From positions 2,604,001-2,668,000 of the forward strand of contig OZ024851.1 of the NCBI GenBank assembly GCA_964017145.1: 64,000 nt of DNA. Reading direction: 5' to 3'. Shown one piece after another: positions 10,033 through 23,525 of this stretch. Made by a program: the position numbers and the translations under genes. Positions within the stretch are counted from its first letter, which is position 1. Each line of letters begins with the position of its first letter. Source of the DNA: Agrocybe praecox. Lineage: Eukaryota; Basidiomycota; Agaricomycetes; Agaricales; Agrocybaceae. A model generated the notes under the pieces. That model ran no database searches. It was not told where the DNA came from and worked only from the letters and a program-made list of their open reading frames with translations.

Positions 10033-13000
10033 ATGGAAGACATATCGCAAGCTCTGACTATATCTCGTCCATTTCCCCATCTTCAACGGGCTGGCTCGTC
10101 TTCCAGTTCCCGTTCGATTCTTGCAGAGCAGCCCATCTCATACGAGGAGCAGCAGCAATGGCAACCTATCTTACACGCTTCAAACCAGGTAGTTCTATAC
10201 AACCCAAGATCTCATGCGCTGTCTATAACGTCCACGTCGAACTCGGCAACTTTGGCTTCAGGAGTGGTGGTTGCTCGACGGCAGAGGAGGGAGGAAGCGG
10301 CGGCTAGTGTTACAACGTGCCCTTATTGCAAGCAGAATCTACCGCCTGGCTTTAGAAACTTTTCCAGACATGGGCATGGAGCGCAGGAGGTGGACGGTGA
10401 ACCAGGTTGGGAAGAATACGAGCATCTCGATTCGTCGGAAGAGGACGATGAAAGCAGTGGGATTGAGACTCTCGCTGGTGAAACTATGGATCCAGCCATA
10501 CAATCACGCGCGTCTGATTATTTCAGATTGTTGGCGATTGTCAATGAAACGTCGTCGAGGAGTGCCAGCCCAGGATCCACCGGATACAGAGACGAGCGGC
10601 GGAGCAGGAGTCGGAGCAACAGGAGAGACCGCACACCCGACAATCGAAGTTCGAGAGGCGCGTTTCCCGCCGAAAAAATGGCGGAAGGCTACTTCAGAAC
10701 GTTTTTCCGGGAGGAATATAAACTCGGCATGGGTGCTAATGGGAGCGTATTTTTGTGTCAGGTGCGTTCTGGTTTTCTAAATGAATTATTTTAACTGAAT
10801 ATGCACCAGCACGTCCTTGATGGAAATTCCCTGGGCCACTTTGCGGTCAAGAAAATTGCAGTAGGAGAGTCACATTCATACCTCCTCAAGATTCTTAGGG
10901 AAGTAAGGCTGCTGGAGCGGCTGCATCATCCAAATATCATCACATATCAGTACGTTTTTATCTGAATCCCCCAGCTGCAATTTCTAACATCAATTTTGGC
11001 AGCCACGCATGGCTGGAAAACTCGCAATTTTCCTCCTTTGGACCGAGGATACCAACTCTACAGTGGGTATATTATCGTTGAACTATTGCAACGATAATAG
11101 TAGCGCTCATTTTATTCCTAGTGTGCTCATGCAGTGGGCAGAAGGCGGAAGGTATTTATTTTCGACTTTTTCATTGACCTGTGGTGAGCTCAACTCGCAC
11201 ATTTTAAAGCCTGGACGACTTTATCGACGTCCGTCTGGGACGAAAGCCAGCACACATACACATGCACCCGCTCATGTCATCAACGACATCGTCCATATTC
11301 GGCCCCACATCTACAGCCTCATCGCCAATGTCGACTACAGGCGAGCTACCCGAGGATGACCACGCAGAGGGGCCTACGACACCGACGCCTTCGCACAATC
11401 CAAGATTAGGAGCAAGCGGCGGAAGGCGTGCACACTTTGCCGAGTCGCCAGGTGTCAACGTGGCTGGACCGTCTGTGTCGGGTGTTGCTTCGCCTGGTGG
11501 TGGTGGTTCTTCAAAATCTGAAGACCCTCAATCACGCACGGCGCGCATCAAGGCGTTCAGAGCGTATCAGAAAGCACCGCCTGAGGAAAGGGAGAGAATG
11601 AGAAGAGAAATGGAGTCGACGGTCTCCCTTGGGCTGGGTGGTGTTGCTGCACCAGGGTTGGGACCGGCAGGGGGAAGGGCAGAATGGACAGCGGTTCATT
11701 TGTTGAGTGCGCAGGAGGTGCATAGCCTTTTTAGGGATGTTGTGGAGGGACTGGCATTTTTGGTGCGTTTCTTTGTCCCTTTTTTGCCGACGCGGTATGG
11801 TGCTAATTAATTATCCGATAGCACGACAAGTCGATTTTGCATTTGGATTTGAAACCTGGGAACGTGCTTTTGACTTGGGACGAAGGAAAGTTGATGTAAG
11901 GATATTCGAAATCCCTTTCTTCGTATGGCTATTGATGTTCGATGTCAGTCCCCGTGCAATGCTGTCAGACTTTGGGACCTCTCGCGATATGATAAATTCT
12001 TCGAGGATGCAACGGTCAGGGAACACTGGGACGTGAGTTTGCACCTTGAATATCTTCATTTTCAATTTTCATTGAAATATCCCACCTCCTTTCTTTCGAT
12101 TTTTAGCCTAGAATATACCGCGCCTGAATCTCTTCCGTCCCCAGACACGGGTAAATTGCAGCAAATAGATTCAAAAGCGGACATGTGGAGTCTCGGCATG
12201 ATTTTGCACAAGTTGTTGTTTTTTAAACTGCCTTACAGGTATGTGCTCGAGTCTTGTTGACGAATTCCACGAGTTGACCATCCTCTATTGAAGATATGCA
12301 GCCACTGGCGATGCAAATGGAGAACCGATTAGTAGAAATGAAGAGGGCGAAAAGATGGATAGGTTGGAAAAGGAGGTGTTGGATTATCCTGGGTAGGTGT
12401 TTTTTCTTTCTACCACTTATAATAATAAATAACAAGTAATTCGCGAAATAGTTTCAAGTCGACACCAGCAGTCGTAACAGGGTTTGAAGCTCGCCGACTT
12501 CCACGTGCCTTCCTTGTCCTGTTAGAAAATCTGCTACATAAAAGTCCCCTCGGAAGGCCGAGCTGCGAAAGAGTCAGCACTGCTATCAAGGAGGGGAAGG
12601 TATGTTATTTTCAAATGTTTGGAAGTGCTCAGCCAATCTTACACGTCTATAAATAGCTCGACCCGTTGAGTGATGCACCAAGTTCTGAAAACTTGCCGCT
12701 TGCACGGCCTTGGTCGACGGATTCCTCGCCACCTTCGACGTCGAACCTTAATACTGTGGGTGACGGCGAGCAAGAGTATACAGCGGAGGAGAATGAGCAT
12801 GAAACACTTTTGTATGCAGCTGAGCGGTCTATCCTCGCTCTTCCGTCGCCCATCGAGATTCTAGGACCGGAGGAAGGAAGTTGGAGGGCCTGGATCAGAT
12901 GGAACTCTTGGGAACGATACGCTCGGAATGCTCTGCTAGGCAGAGGAGCGAAGAATGTGAAGAGGAAGGGCAAAAAAGATAGAAGGAACGCAAGCCGACG

Positions 13001-13430
13001 GGCTTTCTTTCGCCGGACAGCGAGGACGGGGTTGTTGGTTATGAAATTATTTACTATCGCCCCAGGTACTTCATGGGCATGGGGTGATTCTGAGAGCTTC
13101 TATGGACAACAGATCCACCCATGGATTGTTCGGGCCCTCGTTCTAGCTGCCGTGTTGGATGGCGTAGTGTATCATGATGATTCTGACTTGAGATCACGAG
13201 ACATTGGTAGACCAGGATCTCCAGAGAAAGATTTCAATACGCCTGGAGCGCCTTCTCCCCTTCGTCGTCTGAATCCCATGATGCTCATGCGTCCATTTCA
13301 TCATGATGTTTGGATTACGGCCACTCTAGCGATTCTTCATGCTTTGGTTTTGTTCGTCTTTGACTGCCCGGGGTTGGATTGGTATTTGTTTTCCACGGTT
13401 TCCGCGTTGGGTGTAATTATATTTTTGTAG
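10033..13430 (+). CDS. IKS1: IKS1-like serine/threonine protein kinase
   Basis: Eleven exons (first 10033-10761, last 12657-13430) join to 940 residues. N-terminal to the kinase is a short cysteine motif, CPYCKQNLPPGF, that I associate with the IKS family, then an acidic and Arg/Ser-rich linker. The kinase domain starts near residue 230: glycine loop GMGANGSVF, VKK lysine about K257, HLDLKPGN catalytic loop (511-519, with HLD replacing HRD), DFG at 536-538 and APE of TAPESL. A low-complexity insert of roughly 150 residues (Pro/Ser/Gly-rich) lies between the hinge and the catalytic helix. The C-terminus ends in hydrophobic stretches (ATLAILHALVLFVFDCPG, LFSTVSALGVIIFL) that look like membrane anchors, as in yeast Iks1. 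All core residues are present, so it should be active. Substrates are unknown. Confidence 0.85.
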
Positions 13431-14373
13431 ATTAGAATGGTTCAATAATTAATACAGAATATTCGTGAGATGACTGAGGTTCCAATTCGTTATTAATATT
13501 TGTCGTAAAGAGTCCAAAAATACATGTTAGAGGTCTTGATGCATCGATGACGTCAAAAACATAAACAATCCTCTGTCCGACTCCATTCACATAACGCCTT
13601 CACTTCTGGAGATGATATACCTGAATAATGCATGATGTTACCACCGCAGGTACACGTACGAAAACGAAATGTCTTACCAAGCATGAATAACACCTGGAAT
13701 CCAGCCCAAGATCCACAAACAAACGTTTATCCAAAAATCGGCTGCACATCCTCGTTTCAGAAATACAGCTGCGGGTGGTATAAAGCTGAGCGCAATAGCA
13801 GGTAGTTTTCATGAATAAGGAGTACGGTTTGTGTCATTGTCACGGGCTTACATAGCAAGGAAGTATAACAGGACGTCAGGAGTGGATGAGGCTGGTTTGG
13901 CCATCATAAGTTATTTGTTCAGTAGAATTACTTGAGCGAGCTGTACTGGCGGTTCAAACGTTCAACGCTCAATTGAGGTTGGAGTTGGTAGATATGAAGG
14001 GGAGAGTGTACTAATCGAATCGCTATACCCGCAGCCAGCATATATAGTACGGGAGTGCCGATGCCGCCACCTCGTGGACAAAAAGAAGTCGGCAGCGTGA
14101 AACCAAGATCAGAGTGACATCATACATAGATAATGAACTTTGTTTAGTAGATTAGATAAGATGTCTTTTTTGGTTAACTTAGGGAAATGGTGATTTTGAA
14201 GAGTTGTTTAACGAGTGGAAATTTTACGAGAAATTGAAAGACTGTGAGATTATATGTACGGGGTCAGATGTTGGAAAGACTGCGGCTAAGGACATTGTAT
14301 CATATATACGTATGGAGATTTATGGACAGTACCACGCCAATTTTAGTACGCGGATGGACAGATCAAGCCTCGT
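13431..14373. other. convergent intergenic region, nothing recognised
   Basis: This lies between the 3' ends of the kinase (+) and MDR1 (-). It is AT-rich with only small random open frames. It should contain both 3' untranslated regions. Confidence 0.35.
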
Positions 14374-15776
14374 TTAAGGACTCGAGGTGGGCCAGAGAGC
14401 TTGAGTCTCCTGAGGATGTGCGACTAGCCTAATTCGGGACACTTCGTTGGATTCCAACCTCTTCAAAGCTGGGACTACTCCATTTAGTCCGCCGGGGACA
14501 ACTTCGACCCTGTTAGGCTACACAATGCGGTAATATTGGTATTGAGTGGAATACATCAAACAGAGATAAAACCAACTTAGACTTACAACTATTTTACCCT
14601 TTTCTAGCCACCCATAGAGCAGGTCTTGATAAAGCGTCTTGAATAGTTCATCGTTATGTGGCGTAGGCGCTCCAAAGACTTTGGCGAGGGCTATCTTCTC
14701 GCTGGGTGGAGTAACAAGTAGGTGTGGGGAAGCGACCGCTACATACCCTGCATTATTATGGGACAGAGCTTGGACAAGATTCGTGGCGAGTTTCTGCGTG
14801 AATTGGGATGCGACCACGTCGTATACGTATTCGAGTGATGACTTTGTAACACTAGTAATCTTGCCAACTTCAGTGACAAGATCACTAGGGGACAGGTCAC
14901 GACTTAGCACATGGGTCGCTCCTAGTCTGAGAAGCGCCTCAGTATTGTTGAGCGATGCTGTCGCAATAATGGGAGAGAATCCAGAGAATCTCGCTAACTG
15001 AATTACTGAAGAGAACAATCCGGTTAGAGGTTGAAATTTATTATTTGTATTTGTATGCCGAGAGAAGACATACCGGATTGTCCTACGGCGCTTGATCCTC
15101 CTAAGATAATAATGGGTGTAGCAGAATACTTTCCACGACCTTCTTCGATTGACGGAAGAGTAAGTCCAATTCCGTTGGGAAGATTCGCGTATAAACCTGA
15201 GTATGCGGTCGATAATGCAAGTGGCAAAGTTGCTGCTTCGTCGTGGGAGATATTTTCTGGAATCTGAAGAAGATAAAACAACGAGATGAGCTTATATACT
15301 CTAGGGCTATTTTTATTGACACAGGCAAGTTTAGTAATTTACTAACTTTGGAGACAACAGTCGAGGTAACTGCGACCCACTGCTGAAATGCGCCTCCAGT
15401 ATGCCAATTTTGTACTTGAAATACTCTGTGCACATACATTAGAGGACTCAGAGGCACAGAATAGTGTCGAAGAAAAGACGAGAGAACTTGACTGCTATAT
15501 TACTCACACCCGATCACCCTTCTGAAATCCTTCCACTTCTTCACCAACTTTCTCTACATCTCCCGCCACGTCCTGGCCAATGATAGCGGGATATTCTCTC
15601 GGTATGAGTACGTCATACTTTGGCATTTTCCAATCCGCAGGGTTTAGTCCAACAGCAATAATTTTGACCAGAATTTCTCCCTTCCCTGGAGTAGGGATAG
15701 GAATTTCGTCCAGACGATATCGAGAGGCCCACTGATCCGGAGTTGTCGGGGGCTGGATGGTGAGAGCCTTTTGCAT
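14374..15776 (-). CDS. medium-chain dehydrogenase/reductase (enoyl/quinone reductase type), MDR1
   Basis: Five exons (15508-15776, 15347-15425, 15074-15263, 14587-15005, 14374-14517) give 366 residues. It is a GroES-like plus Rossmann NAD(P)H oxidoreductase without the structural zinc-cysteine cluster, so it belongs with quinone oxidoreductase/trans-enoyl reductase relatives. Visible are KGEILVKIIAVGLNPADWK, GQDVAGDVEKVGEEV, the nucleotide-binding ILGGSSAVGQ and LGATHVLSRD. The last exon, PNRVEVVPGGLNGVV..., is reached only through an intron after KGKIV. The start is the internal ATG at 15776 (MQKALTI), matching the paralogue at 49.5 kb, not the upstream in-frame ATG. Exons 2 and 3 have the same lengths (79 and 190 nt) as in that paralogue. 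Substrate is unknown. Confidence 0.85.
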
Positions 15777-16762
15777 GTTGGCGCTTGTGTAGGATATGTC
15801 AGAGATAACCAATAAGACGAAGAAATGACCCAGGTACAATCTGAGTTTACTAGTCTCTCAGTATTTATCCTCAGTGATTGTACTCCGAGTATTTTGAATG
15901 CCAGTCAGCGAGTTAAAATTACTCAGCCCAACGAATGACTTTCCCACGGGGAGTATATATGAATATAGATACCATAACAACGTCAATTAGTCATTATCTT
16001 TCATGATATGCAATGATGTGCTCACTCGCATACACCCTTTCCTGGTGAGTCAATTTCCCTGACATGATTCTACCGTGAGAATTTTCAAAACGCACTAACC
16101 ACAAAGAATCGTCGGGTAAAATCCATGCGGAATGATCCATACTCGTCTTGCTCCTAGTGATGCACGCATTTAAGCACATACGATGCTAATACTCTAACAT
16201 ACTCCTTGCTGACATGTAGGTTTTCCTCAGTTGATGTCTTATTACGCATCAACGTGTAGTGCCCGAGAACTCCGGGACAAAATATTGGGTTGATTAGATT
16301 TTTGAATAGGTCCAACTAGGGTCCCCAACTAGTACCTCGTGGAAGAAATATCAGTTGAACTTCTAGGTTTTTAGATTGCAGTTGCCAGTTCGTTTTTCTA
16401 CGCTTCCTTGCTCATTCCTTACAGGTTTTCTTTGTGAAAAGCTTCGATCGTCATTGATTGTCGGTTTTCCCACGCCGGCTGAAGCGGAGAAAGTACGGTA
16501 TGGTTGTCTCATTACCGGTGGCATTTCGGTCTACCAATATGGGTGCAAAGGCTTGGTATATGTTTAATTTTTGTCAAGTACATTTCTTACGCCCGCGACG
16601 CGACAGGGGAAATCAAACAACAAAACGACTAGCGTTAATCGAGAACCGAAATAGATGTCAGTCAAGCGTCAGTAATATTTTTCCTTTTTAGCCAAGTCTA
16701 TAGAGAGAATGTCTAATCACACGTCTTTACTAGGCTACCTTATCTAACATCAAGGCAAGAAA
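15777..16762. other. intergenic region between MDR1 and the GS-like gene
   Basis: No gene is recognised. Short open frames on both strands show no family likeness. An AT-rich ATATATG stretch near 15955 could belong to the MDR1 promoter. Confidence 0.3.
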
Positions 16763-18494
16763 TCAATAATTGTCTACCATAAGTTTGAGCGCTTCTTCAT
16801 CCATAAGTCCAAACGTGAGTTGATGTTTGAGTTCCTATGTTGGTAATTTTAGCGTAATTAGTTTTTTTTTAGCTCAGGAAGTATACAAATACTCACCTTA
16901 TTAACACCCGCATATTTCTCTCTGAAATCCTTTCCGAAAACCTTCTCCACAACTTCACTGTTAACAAACTTCGCCCTAGCTTCTTCCCAAGTCAGCGGCA
17001 ACCTTTCTGTGATACCCAGTTCTTCGCGCTCTTCTTTATTCAACATAGCTGCACTCTTTTGCTTGTCGAGCGGGATCTCTTTCACGCCAAGTTCTTTGTT
17101 CTCCATAATCCCAGATAAGCCCGCACCGAGTATCGCGGCCATAGCCAAGTACGGATTAGCTGTTCCGTCCAATGTCTTCAGCTCAAAGTTCCTCGAGGTC
17201 GGAGACGTGGCTGAACATAGCCGCACGGGCGCCTCGCGGTTATCCATTCCCCAAGAGACGTATGTACCTCCGCTCCAAACACCATCTTGCATGCGAAGAT
17301 AAGATGATGGAGTAGGCAAGAGCAGGAGCGCTATAGAAGGTAAGTGAGCGAGTAGTCCCGCGAGGAAGGATGATTCTGCCGTGGTTAAGAAGGGATGCTC
17401 GGAAGAACCAGAAGAGGTCGAAGAGTGAACAGAAATGTGAGCGTGTGCTGCACTTCCCACTGTGACGTTGAATATGGATTGTTCTATCAGTATTAACACG
17501 GAAAGATGTGATGATCACACGTACAGCTCTCCATAAATACCCTAGGTGCAAGAGTCGCTCGTAAACCGTGCTTGGCCGCAACATTGTAGATCGTCTCACG
17601 GGTATAGACCAGTGCATCCATTGCTTGCAGGGGCTCCAGTGGACCAGTCACGATTTCATATTGCCCAGGAGCAGCTTCGGAATGATACATCTGAACTTCA
17701 ACTTTTCCCTGTAGCAAACGTTCGACTATCTCCTCGAGAACCCTGTTTTCAACGGAGTTGGATGCCGGGAGAGCGGGAGAGTTAGACCAGCCGTGCTTAT
17801 TTACCGCTGTCATTGGGGACGTATTGGAAAGGAGAATAAATTCAGACTCGATCCCGACCAAAAAAGAGGTTGAAGCCTCTCGTTGAGCTTTCCTATTAAC
17901 TCTTCTGTTCAGAAATATGCTTGTGATGAGGAGGGAAGAGGGATACACACTCGACGACCTTTTTCAAAATCGTTCTTGGACAAAAATCCACCTCGAGTGA
18001 TCGGACATCTGCAGGTCCAAAGCCAGGCAAAGGTTCTTTCTCCTGGAACCACCCAAGTACGCTAGCATGCCCAGGGGCGTAGTGGCAGATCCTCAGCGTA
18101 GATGGATCAATCGCGTAGAGGTATTCGCCAACTGGGCTAAGTTGGGATATTATTTAGTTATGATTGCACACTAAGATATTGTTGCAAATATGTAGAGAAA
18201 GTGAAGATTTCGTGCATAAAAAAAAGATAAAGTGTATACGGCTTACCTAAAACCTTCCGCAATATTGACAACCACAATCCCAAATACTATTTTCGCCAAC
18301 GAGACGCCAGGGCGATTTGTATCCAATAACTTTGCAAAATACGGAATGGGAACCACACGGTACCTCACGTTGTTAATCCAGTCAACCCATGTGATGCGAA
18401 TATATCTGATACCTTGATCCTGCAAGGCTTGTATGTTTATGGCTGGGGAAGGTGCAGCGATCGAGGACGCCTGAGAAGACGGTGTATACCGCAC
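16763..18494 (-). CDS. glutamine synthetase-like (GlnA superfamily) enzyme
   Basis: Five exons (18247-18494, 17951-18136, 17525-17904, 16897-17459, 16763-16834) give 482 residues. The fold is that of a glutamate-ammonia ligase: N-terminal grasp segment YIRITWVDWINNVRYRVVP, metal/glutamate site GIESEFIL, EAAPGQYEIVTGP, the histidine loop GSAAHAHISVHSS, NREAPVRL, and NFELKTLDGTANPYLAMAAI. Length and motifs fit the prokaryote-like type I group and the C-terminal half of FluG-type proteins, not the short eukaryotic type II glutamine synthetase. The amidohydrolase half of FluG is absent. It may make glutamine or a gamma-glutamyl amide. It lies on the same strand as MDR1 and the NmrA-like gene, but each has its own intergenic region. 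Confidence 0.85.
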
Positions 18495-19167
18495 GCCTTG
18501 GAATGAGAGATTGTTTTAAGATGCCATGGGTAATACGGTCAAATTTTCAGTTGGGGTTATATGCTCTAAGAATGAGGTATGAAAGTGATCGCAAGTACAG
18601 GGTACTTATCGATGGAGACCGGAGAGGAGTAAAGATATCCGCAGTTAGTGCTAAATATAGATGTACATAATTGACCGGCCTATTAAAAGAGTTAATTGAC
18701 CGGATTCTATCTATAGTAGGACTCAGTGACTACCACGCTCCGACACGCCCACATATCCCCGACAAGGGAAAATTGTGAAAGGAAGACCATGGAATCGATA
18801 AATTTGAAAACATTCGACATCATGTGTGATTTTTTCAGTTCACGTAGCCGTCTAGTCCTGCCTTCTTTAGAGGGAATGAAATGATTAGGCATTTCATACG
18901 GTGTCGTGTGATCTCAATACAAGAATACAAGTCTGAAATGTCAACTCGCCTCCGCGTCTGTGCGCACATGATATACCTTTCTGTGACCCAAATTTACACC
19001 AGTTGAGATAGGGTTAAGTAAATAATACTGACAGACTCGAACGATTTCTAGAGTATTAAATGTGGTCTGGAGATATTTAGTATGTAGTTATACAAGAATA
19101 ACAAATTGCATATTTCGATATATGTTCCATATTTATTGTTCTACATTTTTTGCATCTCTGGCAGCGT
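18495..19167. other. intergenic region, nothing recognised
   Basis: This holds the promoter side of the GS-like gene and the 3' end of the NmrA-like gene. No repeat or gene seen. Confidence 0.3.
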
Positions 19168-20598
19168 TTATGCGGATGGCATATTAGCCGGAGCATAGCT
19201 GAACGTCTCGATTCCTTGCGAGAGCAAAAACTTGACCTCCGATTTAAGGTCAGCGATGAAAGTCTCTTTAGTAGCCGCCGGCTTCCATCCTAATGCACGA
19301 CCACGCTCTCCCTTGGATAGACTGTTAGATCCGAGGAGAGGCCAGTATACGGGCTTGAAAAAAAGACGATTAGCTTTAGAGGTAAAAATAGATGGGTAAC
19401 GACATACCCCAAAGAATTTGTTTAGTTCTTCCTCTGAGAATGAGTTCGGTTCGTTGTCGGTGATCAGGCCGAGCTCAACTAGAGTCTCTGCGATGGTTCG
19501 GGAAACTTCAACCGTGGTGTACACTAGGGATTCCGTGAAATAATATCCATGAGGAGCAATGGTGGGGTCTTTCAAAGACGATTCCAGAAGGATAACAAAC
19601 AAGTCGGTGGCTGTAGAAATTCGAGTCAGGTGTGCTCTAGTGCTTCTATAGTCGCAATAATATACTCACTATCTTCCACATGCGTAGCAGACCACCGATT
19701 TAAACCTTCTCCAACATGTCCTACTTTCTTTCGAGAAAGGGCAGCTTTAAGAAGCCATGGAACCGTGATTGAATATGTTTTGGAAATTCCTGTATCGACT
19801 AGTGGGCCACTTGGGCGACCGTACACCATAGCTATATGGAAAATATAATTAGTATGTGACTCATTTGAAATAACAATAAATGAAACGAAACCTACAAGGT
19901 GTGATGATATATGCGTTTACATAACCTTCTTTGTCTGCATTCATGATTGGAATATCGACATGTCTGTGGATCACAGAAATAGGAATCCCGGCGATTCTGT
20001 CCGCGTCTAAGTCACTCCAGAAAGTGTTGGCGTCCCCGCTGTGTAAGCCACCAGCAAAGTCGGCAAGGAGAGCCGTTCCAGACTGAGAATATTATGCCAT
20101 GAGTTTCTACTATAAAGTATTAATGGAGGAGAACCAGAAGCACTCACAGTATGAATGTAGATGGGGGCCTTCCCTGTCTTCTTGTATCCTATCTTCAAGC
20201 CTTCGAGAATGGCCAAAGTGGCGGGAAGTACATCAGCGTCAGCCTTGAAAATGGATGGTAAGTATATTAAATAAGGTATGATTTCAGAATTCGACTTACT
20301 ATTGCCATAACCACGTCCGATGTTGCAGCTGCATCGACGAGAAACTTGAGGTCCTTGTCAGTGAATGAGCCTATGAGCGGCTCTATTCCAAGGGATTTAA
20401 GCTTCTCGGCTTTTTCCGCAGAGCGAACGAGAGCTGTTATCTTGAATGACGACGCGTTTGGGTCCGTGAGCAAACGTCCAACGACATTTCCACCGATGAA
20501 GCCTGCCACAGCGCATAAGTAGAAGTACAGACGAAAAACACTGTATTGGTCGACGTACCAGTAGCTCCTGTAACGAGAATGTTGATCTTGGAAGACAT
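19168..20598 (-). CDS. NAD(P)-binding atypical SDR / NmrA-like protein
   Basis: Seven exons (20559-20598, 20300-20502, 20148-20243, 19896-20082, 19670-19831, 19408-19610, 19168-19353) give 358 residues. The N-terminus MSSKINILVTGATGFIGG is a Rossmann dinucleotide loop; its glycine codon is split by intron 1, so single-exon reading misses it. KITALVRSAEKAEKLKSLG follows, as in atypical extended short-chain dehydrogenases and NmrA-type redox sensors. TPSMVYG in the middle resembles the YG segment of epimerase-like proteins. No complete YxxxK catalytic pair is obvious, so it may bind NAD(P) without turnover, or reduce an unknown substrate. Confidence 0.8.
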
Positions 20599-21526
20599 CG
20601 TAAATGCGAGTTTGCAGGTGAAATCAAAAGCAGAGAGGTAATCTGAAGATGATATGAAGCGCTGATGGAGGATTTTTTAAATGTTGCGGTCGGTTTGCCT
20701 CGCTTTTATAGTTTTCAAGTCCCTTGTCCCGATTATGAAGCTAGAGCACTTACAAAACACTACGAGCAGACCTGAATGGCGCATTCTGATGCATTCATCC
20801 ATATCGGTACCTCAATTCAAGCCAATCCAGAAAAAAAGCGATGCTTGGATGCCCTCCGAAGGGATCGACTGATAAAGCCTCCTGGCAGGTTGTGTAATAG
20901 CTCGATATTCAATGATGACATCGAGAAACTTGACTCCAATAAATGCCCTTTTTGGAAAGATTCATGAGCAAAAGTCGGCGCCCGGAAATTTTGGCATCCC
21001 AGATGGACAAACATTTCGAGCACGGATATTTCACCTTACCGAATTTCCTTTCCGAGAAGTCACGCTTTTTTGGTTGTTGCGCAGAGCGATACCTATGTTC
21101 GTCACTGGAAATGAGCACGGAGCACTAGAAATTGACATTTACCACTATACACCGATGTTCGCTAATGCCCGTCAAACAATCTTCCCAGCGGCAAAATATA
21201 ACCTTTGCTTGTTTGATGATGATACTGTCAAAGGTACAATCATTTCAAGCTCACTTTTATCCGAGTGAGCTAAGATCTCACCATCACTGCCTGTTGGACG
21301 GGATCTCTATACAACTTCTTCGTGTCAAGTGGCATTTCTCTTTTAAGAAAAGGGGTATTTGTTAGCAATGAGCTCTACAGTCTGACAGTGACGTCACGAC
21401 GTGTTTCCAACTAATGCACATGTGATGTGACTGATCGCGAGTCCCAACACGCGTTTTTTAGCCTAAGAACGAGTCATAGTGCTGTCACTTGTTCATTTCT
21501 ATTTGAGCAACAACTGGCCGCCTAAA
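20599..21526. other. intergenic region, nothing recognised
   Basis: Several overlapping short open frames (20.9-21.4 kb) show no domain, start context or exon structure that I trust. The region lies between two divergent genes and should contain both promoters. Confidence 0.3.
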
Positions 21527-22101
21527 ATGCGCAAGGCAGCAGCTTCTTCAAAATTCGAAGCAAAGACACCTATTAGCCTCCAGGTATGCACACCCAAAAA
21601 TTTCCGAAGAATGCAACCGCTGAAATCCAAAACCCCATTTTTATCACAGTCATCGCTGGAAAATGCACTGTCGGACAAGAATTTCACACTCGAAGGATCA
21701 TTTTACCACTCTTCGACACTCAAAACGGCTCCTAATCCATGTCTATCTGTTGGGAACAGGGGCAGTCGGTTTGCCCTTGAGCGAGCGCGATGCAAAGGCT
21801 GTGATATCATGCTCGAAACTTGCACCTTTTGGACACAAAGACAAAACAGTTATCAACAAGAAAGTTCGGAATACCTGGGAAGTCGATCCGTCGAAGGTCT
21901 CGTTTAATAATCCAGAATGGGAAGAATATGTCAATTTGACAATATGTGCGCAAGTGTGTGAATCGTTGGGAGTGGAGTTCTCTCCGGAGAAATGCGGGCC
22001 AAAGATGGAGCTGTACAAGATGCTGGTGTACGAGAAAGGCTCACAGTGAGTTGGATTATTGAGTGTTTTAAACACCTAGCTTATGCCCAGTCTTTTGATA
22101 G

Positions 22102-22119
22102 TTTCCTACCACATCAAGA
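22102..22119 (+). other. 18-nt micro-exon with HxD motif (copy 1)
   Basis: TTTCCTACCACATCAAGA is flanked by AG on the left and GT on the right. Spliced to its neighbours it reads H-F-L-P-H-Q-D-T, restoring the iron-binding HxD. The same micro-exon exists in both intact paralogues. Confidence 0.75.
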
Positions 22120-23525
22120 GTACGTGAACGGAGGAATTTTTATATGAAAAACTATCTAATTTTATATCACTAGCACGCCGAAAGCCAAGGGCATGTTTGC
22201 CACGGTCATCATACCACTTCCTTCGTCGTATACTGGGGGCGAAGTGATACTTTCTCATTCGTCCACGATGACCACCATTGATTATTCTGCGGATTCGGCA
22301 TATTTATCTGCTCTGCTTGCCTGGTACACCGACGTTCAGCATGAAGTCAAACACGTCACGTCCGGACGTCGTCTAGCGTTGTCATACAATTTTATTCAGG
22401 ACACACAGTCTCAAGAAATTACACCCCGTCTGCCCAACATGAGCCTAGCAATGATGGGTCTCCGTAAAGTGTTTAAGGCATGGAATGAAGAGAAATATAC
22501 CTCTATTCCAGCGAATGGCATCATGTCATATTTGCTGAGCCACAAATATAATGACATAGACCTTTCTCGCGGACTGAAAGGTCTCAAAGGAGTGGACGCG
22601 CACCCAGTAAAGTGGCTTCAGCCTATCGCAGAAGAAATGGGATACATGGTTGGTTTAGCGTGCATCGAGCACCACGTTGCTGGATGTGCGAACGACGAAT
22701 TCCGGCGAAATTACTCTTCTGAGACCGACGAGGAATACTAAGATGGACGACGAACGAAACGAAGACCTACTCCTAGCTTCCTGGAGGTGGAAGACGAAAC
22801 GATTAGCATATCGGGACTCGTAGATCTCGAAGGAAATATATTGATCGCTAAAGCTAAAGGGTGCAAACTAAATCTCGAAGATGAATCGCTTATTCCCGAA
22901 AATCCATTCGAGAATAAAAAACCTGACAAAACGGAGTACAAGGGCTATCTTGGAAACGTACCTTTCTTCTTACTAACCTGAACGTTCCAAAGCTAACAAT
23001 GTAGTATGTACGCGTTATAGGGTGCGGGGGGGCTAGAATATTGTAAGTCACCCATGTTTATTGCAAATCTCGGTTGTTTGACGTGGACTCGTTGCAGGGT
23101 ACCATAGAACTGCAATGATCCTGATAAAAACGACTGAAGTGGACGATTTGTGTTATTCCGCTGAAGGGCCCGGTTATGCTCTAAGAAAATTAGCGAAATC
23201 AATGACTCCACCATCGGACGAGGATTATGCATGGGCTTATCGCATCCTTGAGCACAAAAACGAATTGGAGACAGACATTATAAAAGCGCTGATCAACTAT
23301 GCCCTTTCTTGGAAAATTATAGAGCTATGGGACAAAATTAGCCAAAATAGAGCATATAACCTAAAGGAAGTTGATCTCGACTTATTTTTCGAGGCATGGA
23401 GCCTTTTCCCGTTCAAGAAGAAACTACCGAGGTCTGTGATACTTTCAATAACTATTGTGCTCTACGATATACTCATTAAACAAAGCTTTGAAGCTACTTT
23501 GAGTCGCTCCGGTAATGAAACTGGT

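Noticed and set aside
14374..20598. Biosynthetic gene cluster formed by MDR1, GS-like and NmrA-like genes
   Set aside because: All lie on one strand, but no backbone synthase, P450 or transporter accompanies them and each has a wide intergenic region.
20912..21365. Overlapping open frames of 60-118 codons upstream of the dead oxygenase
   Set aside because: They compete in three frames, have no domain and no counterpart upstream of the intact oxygenase copies.
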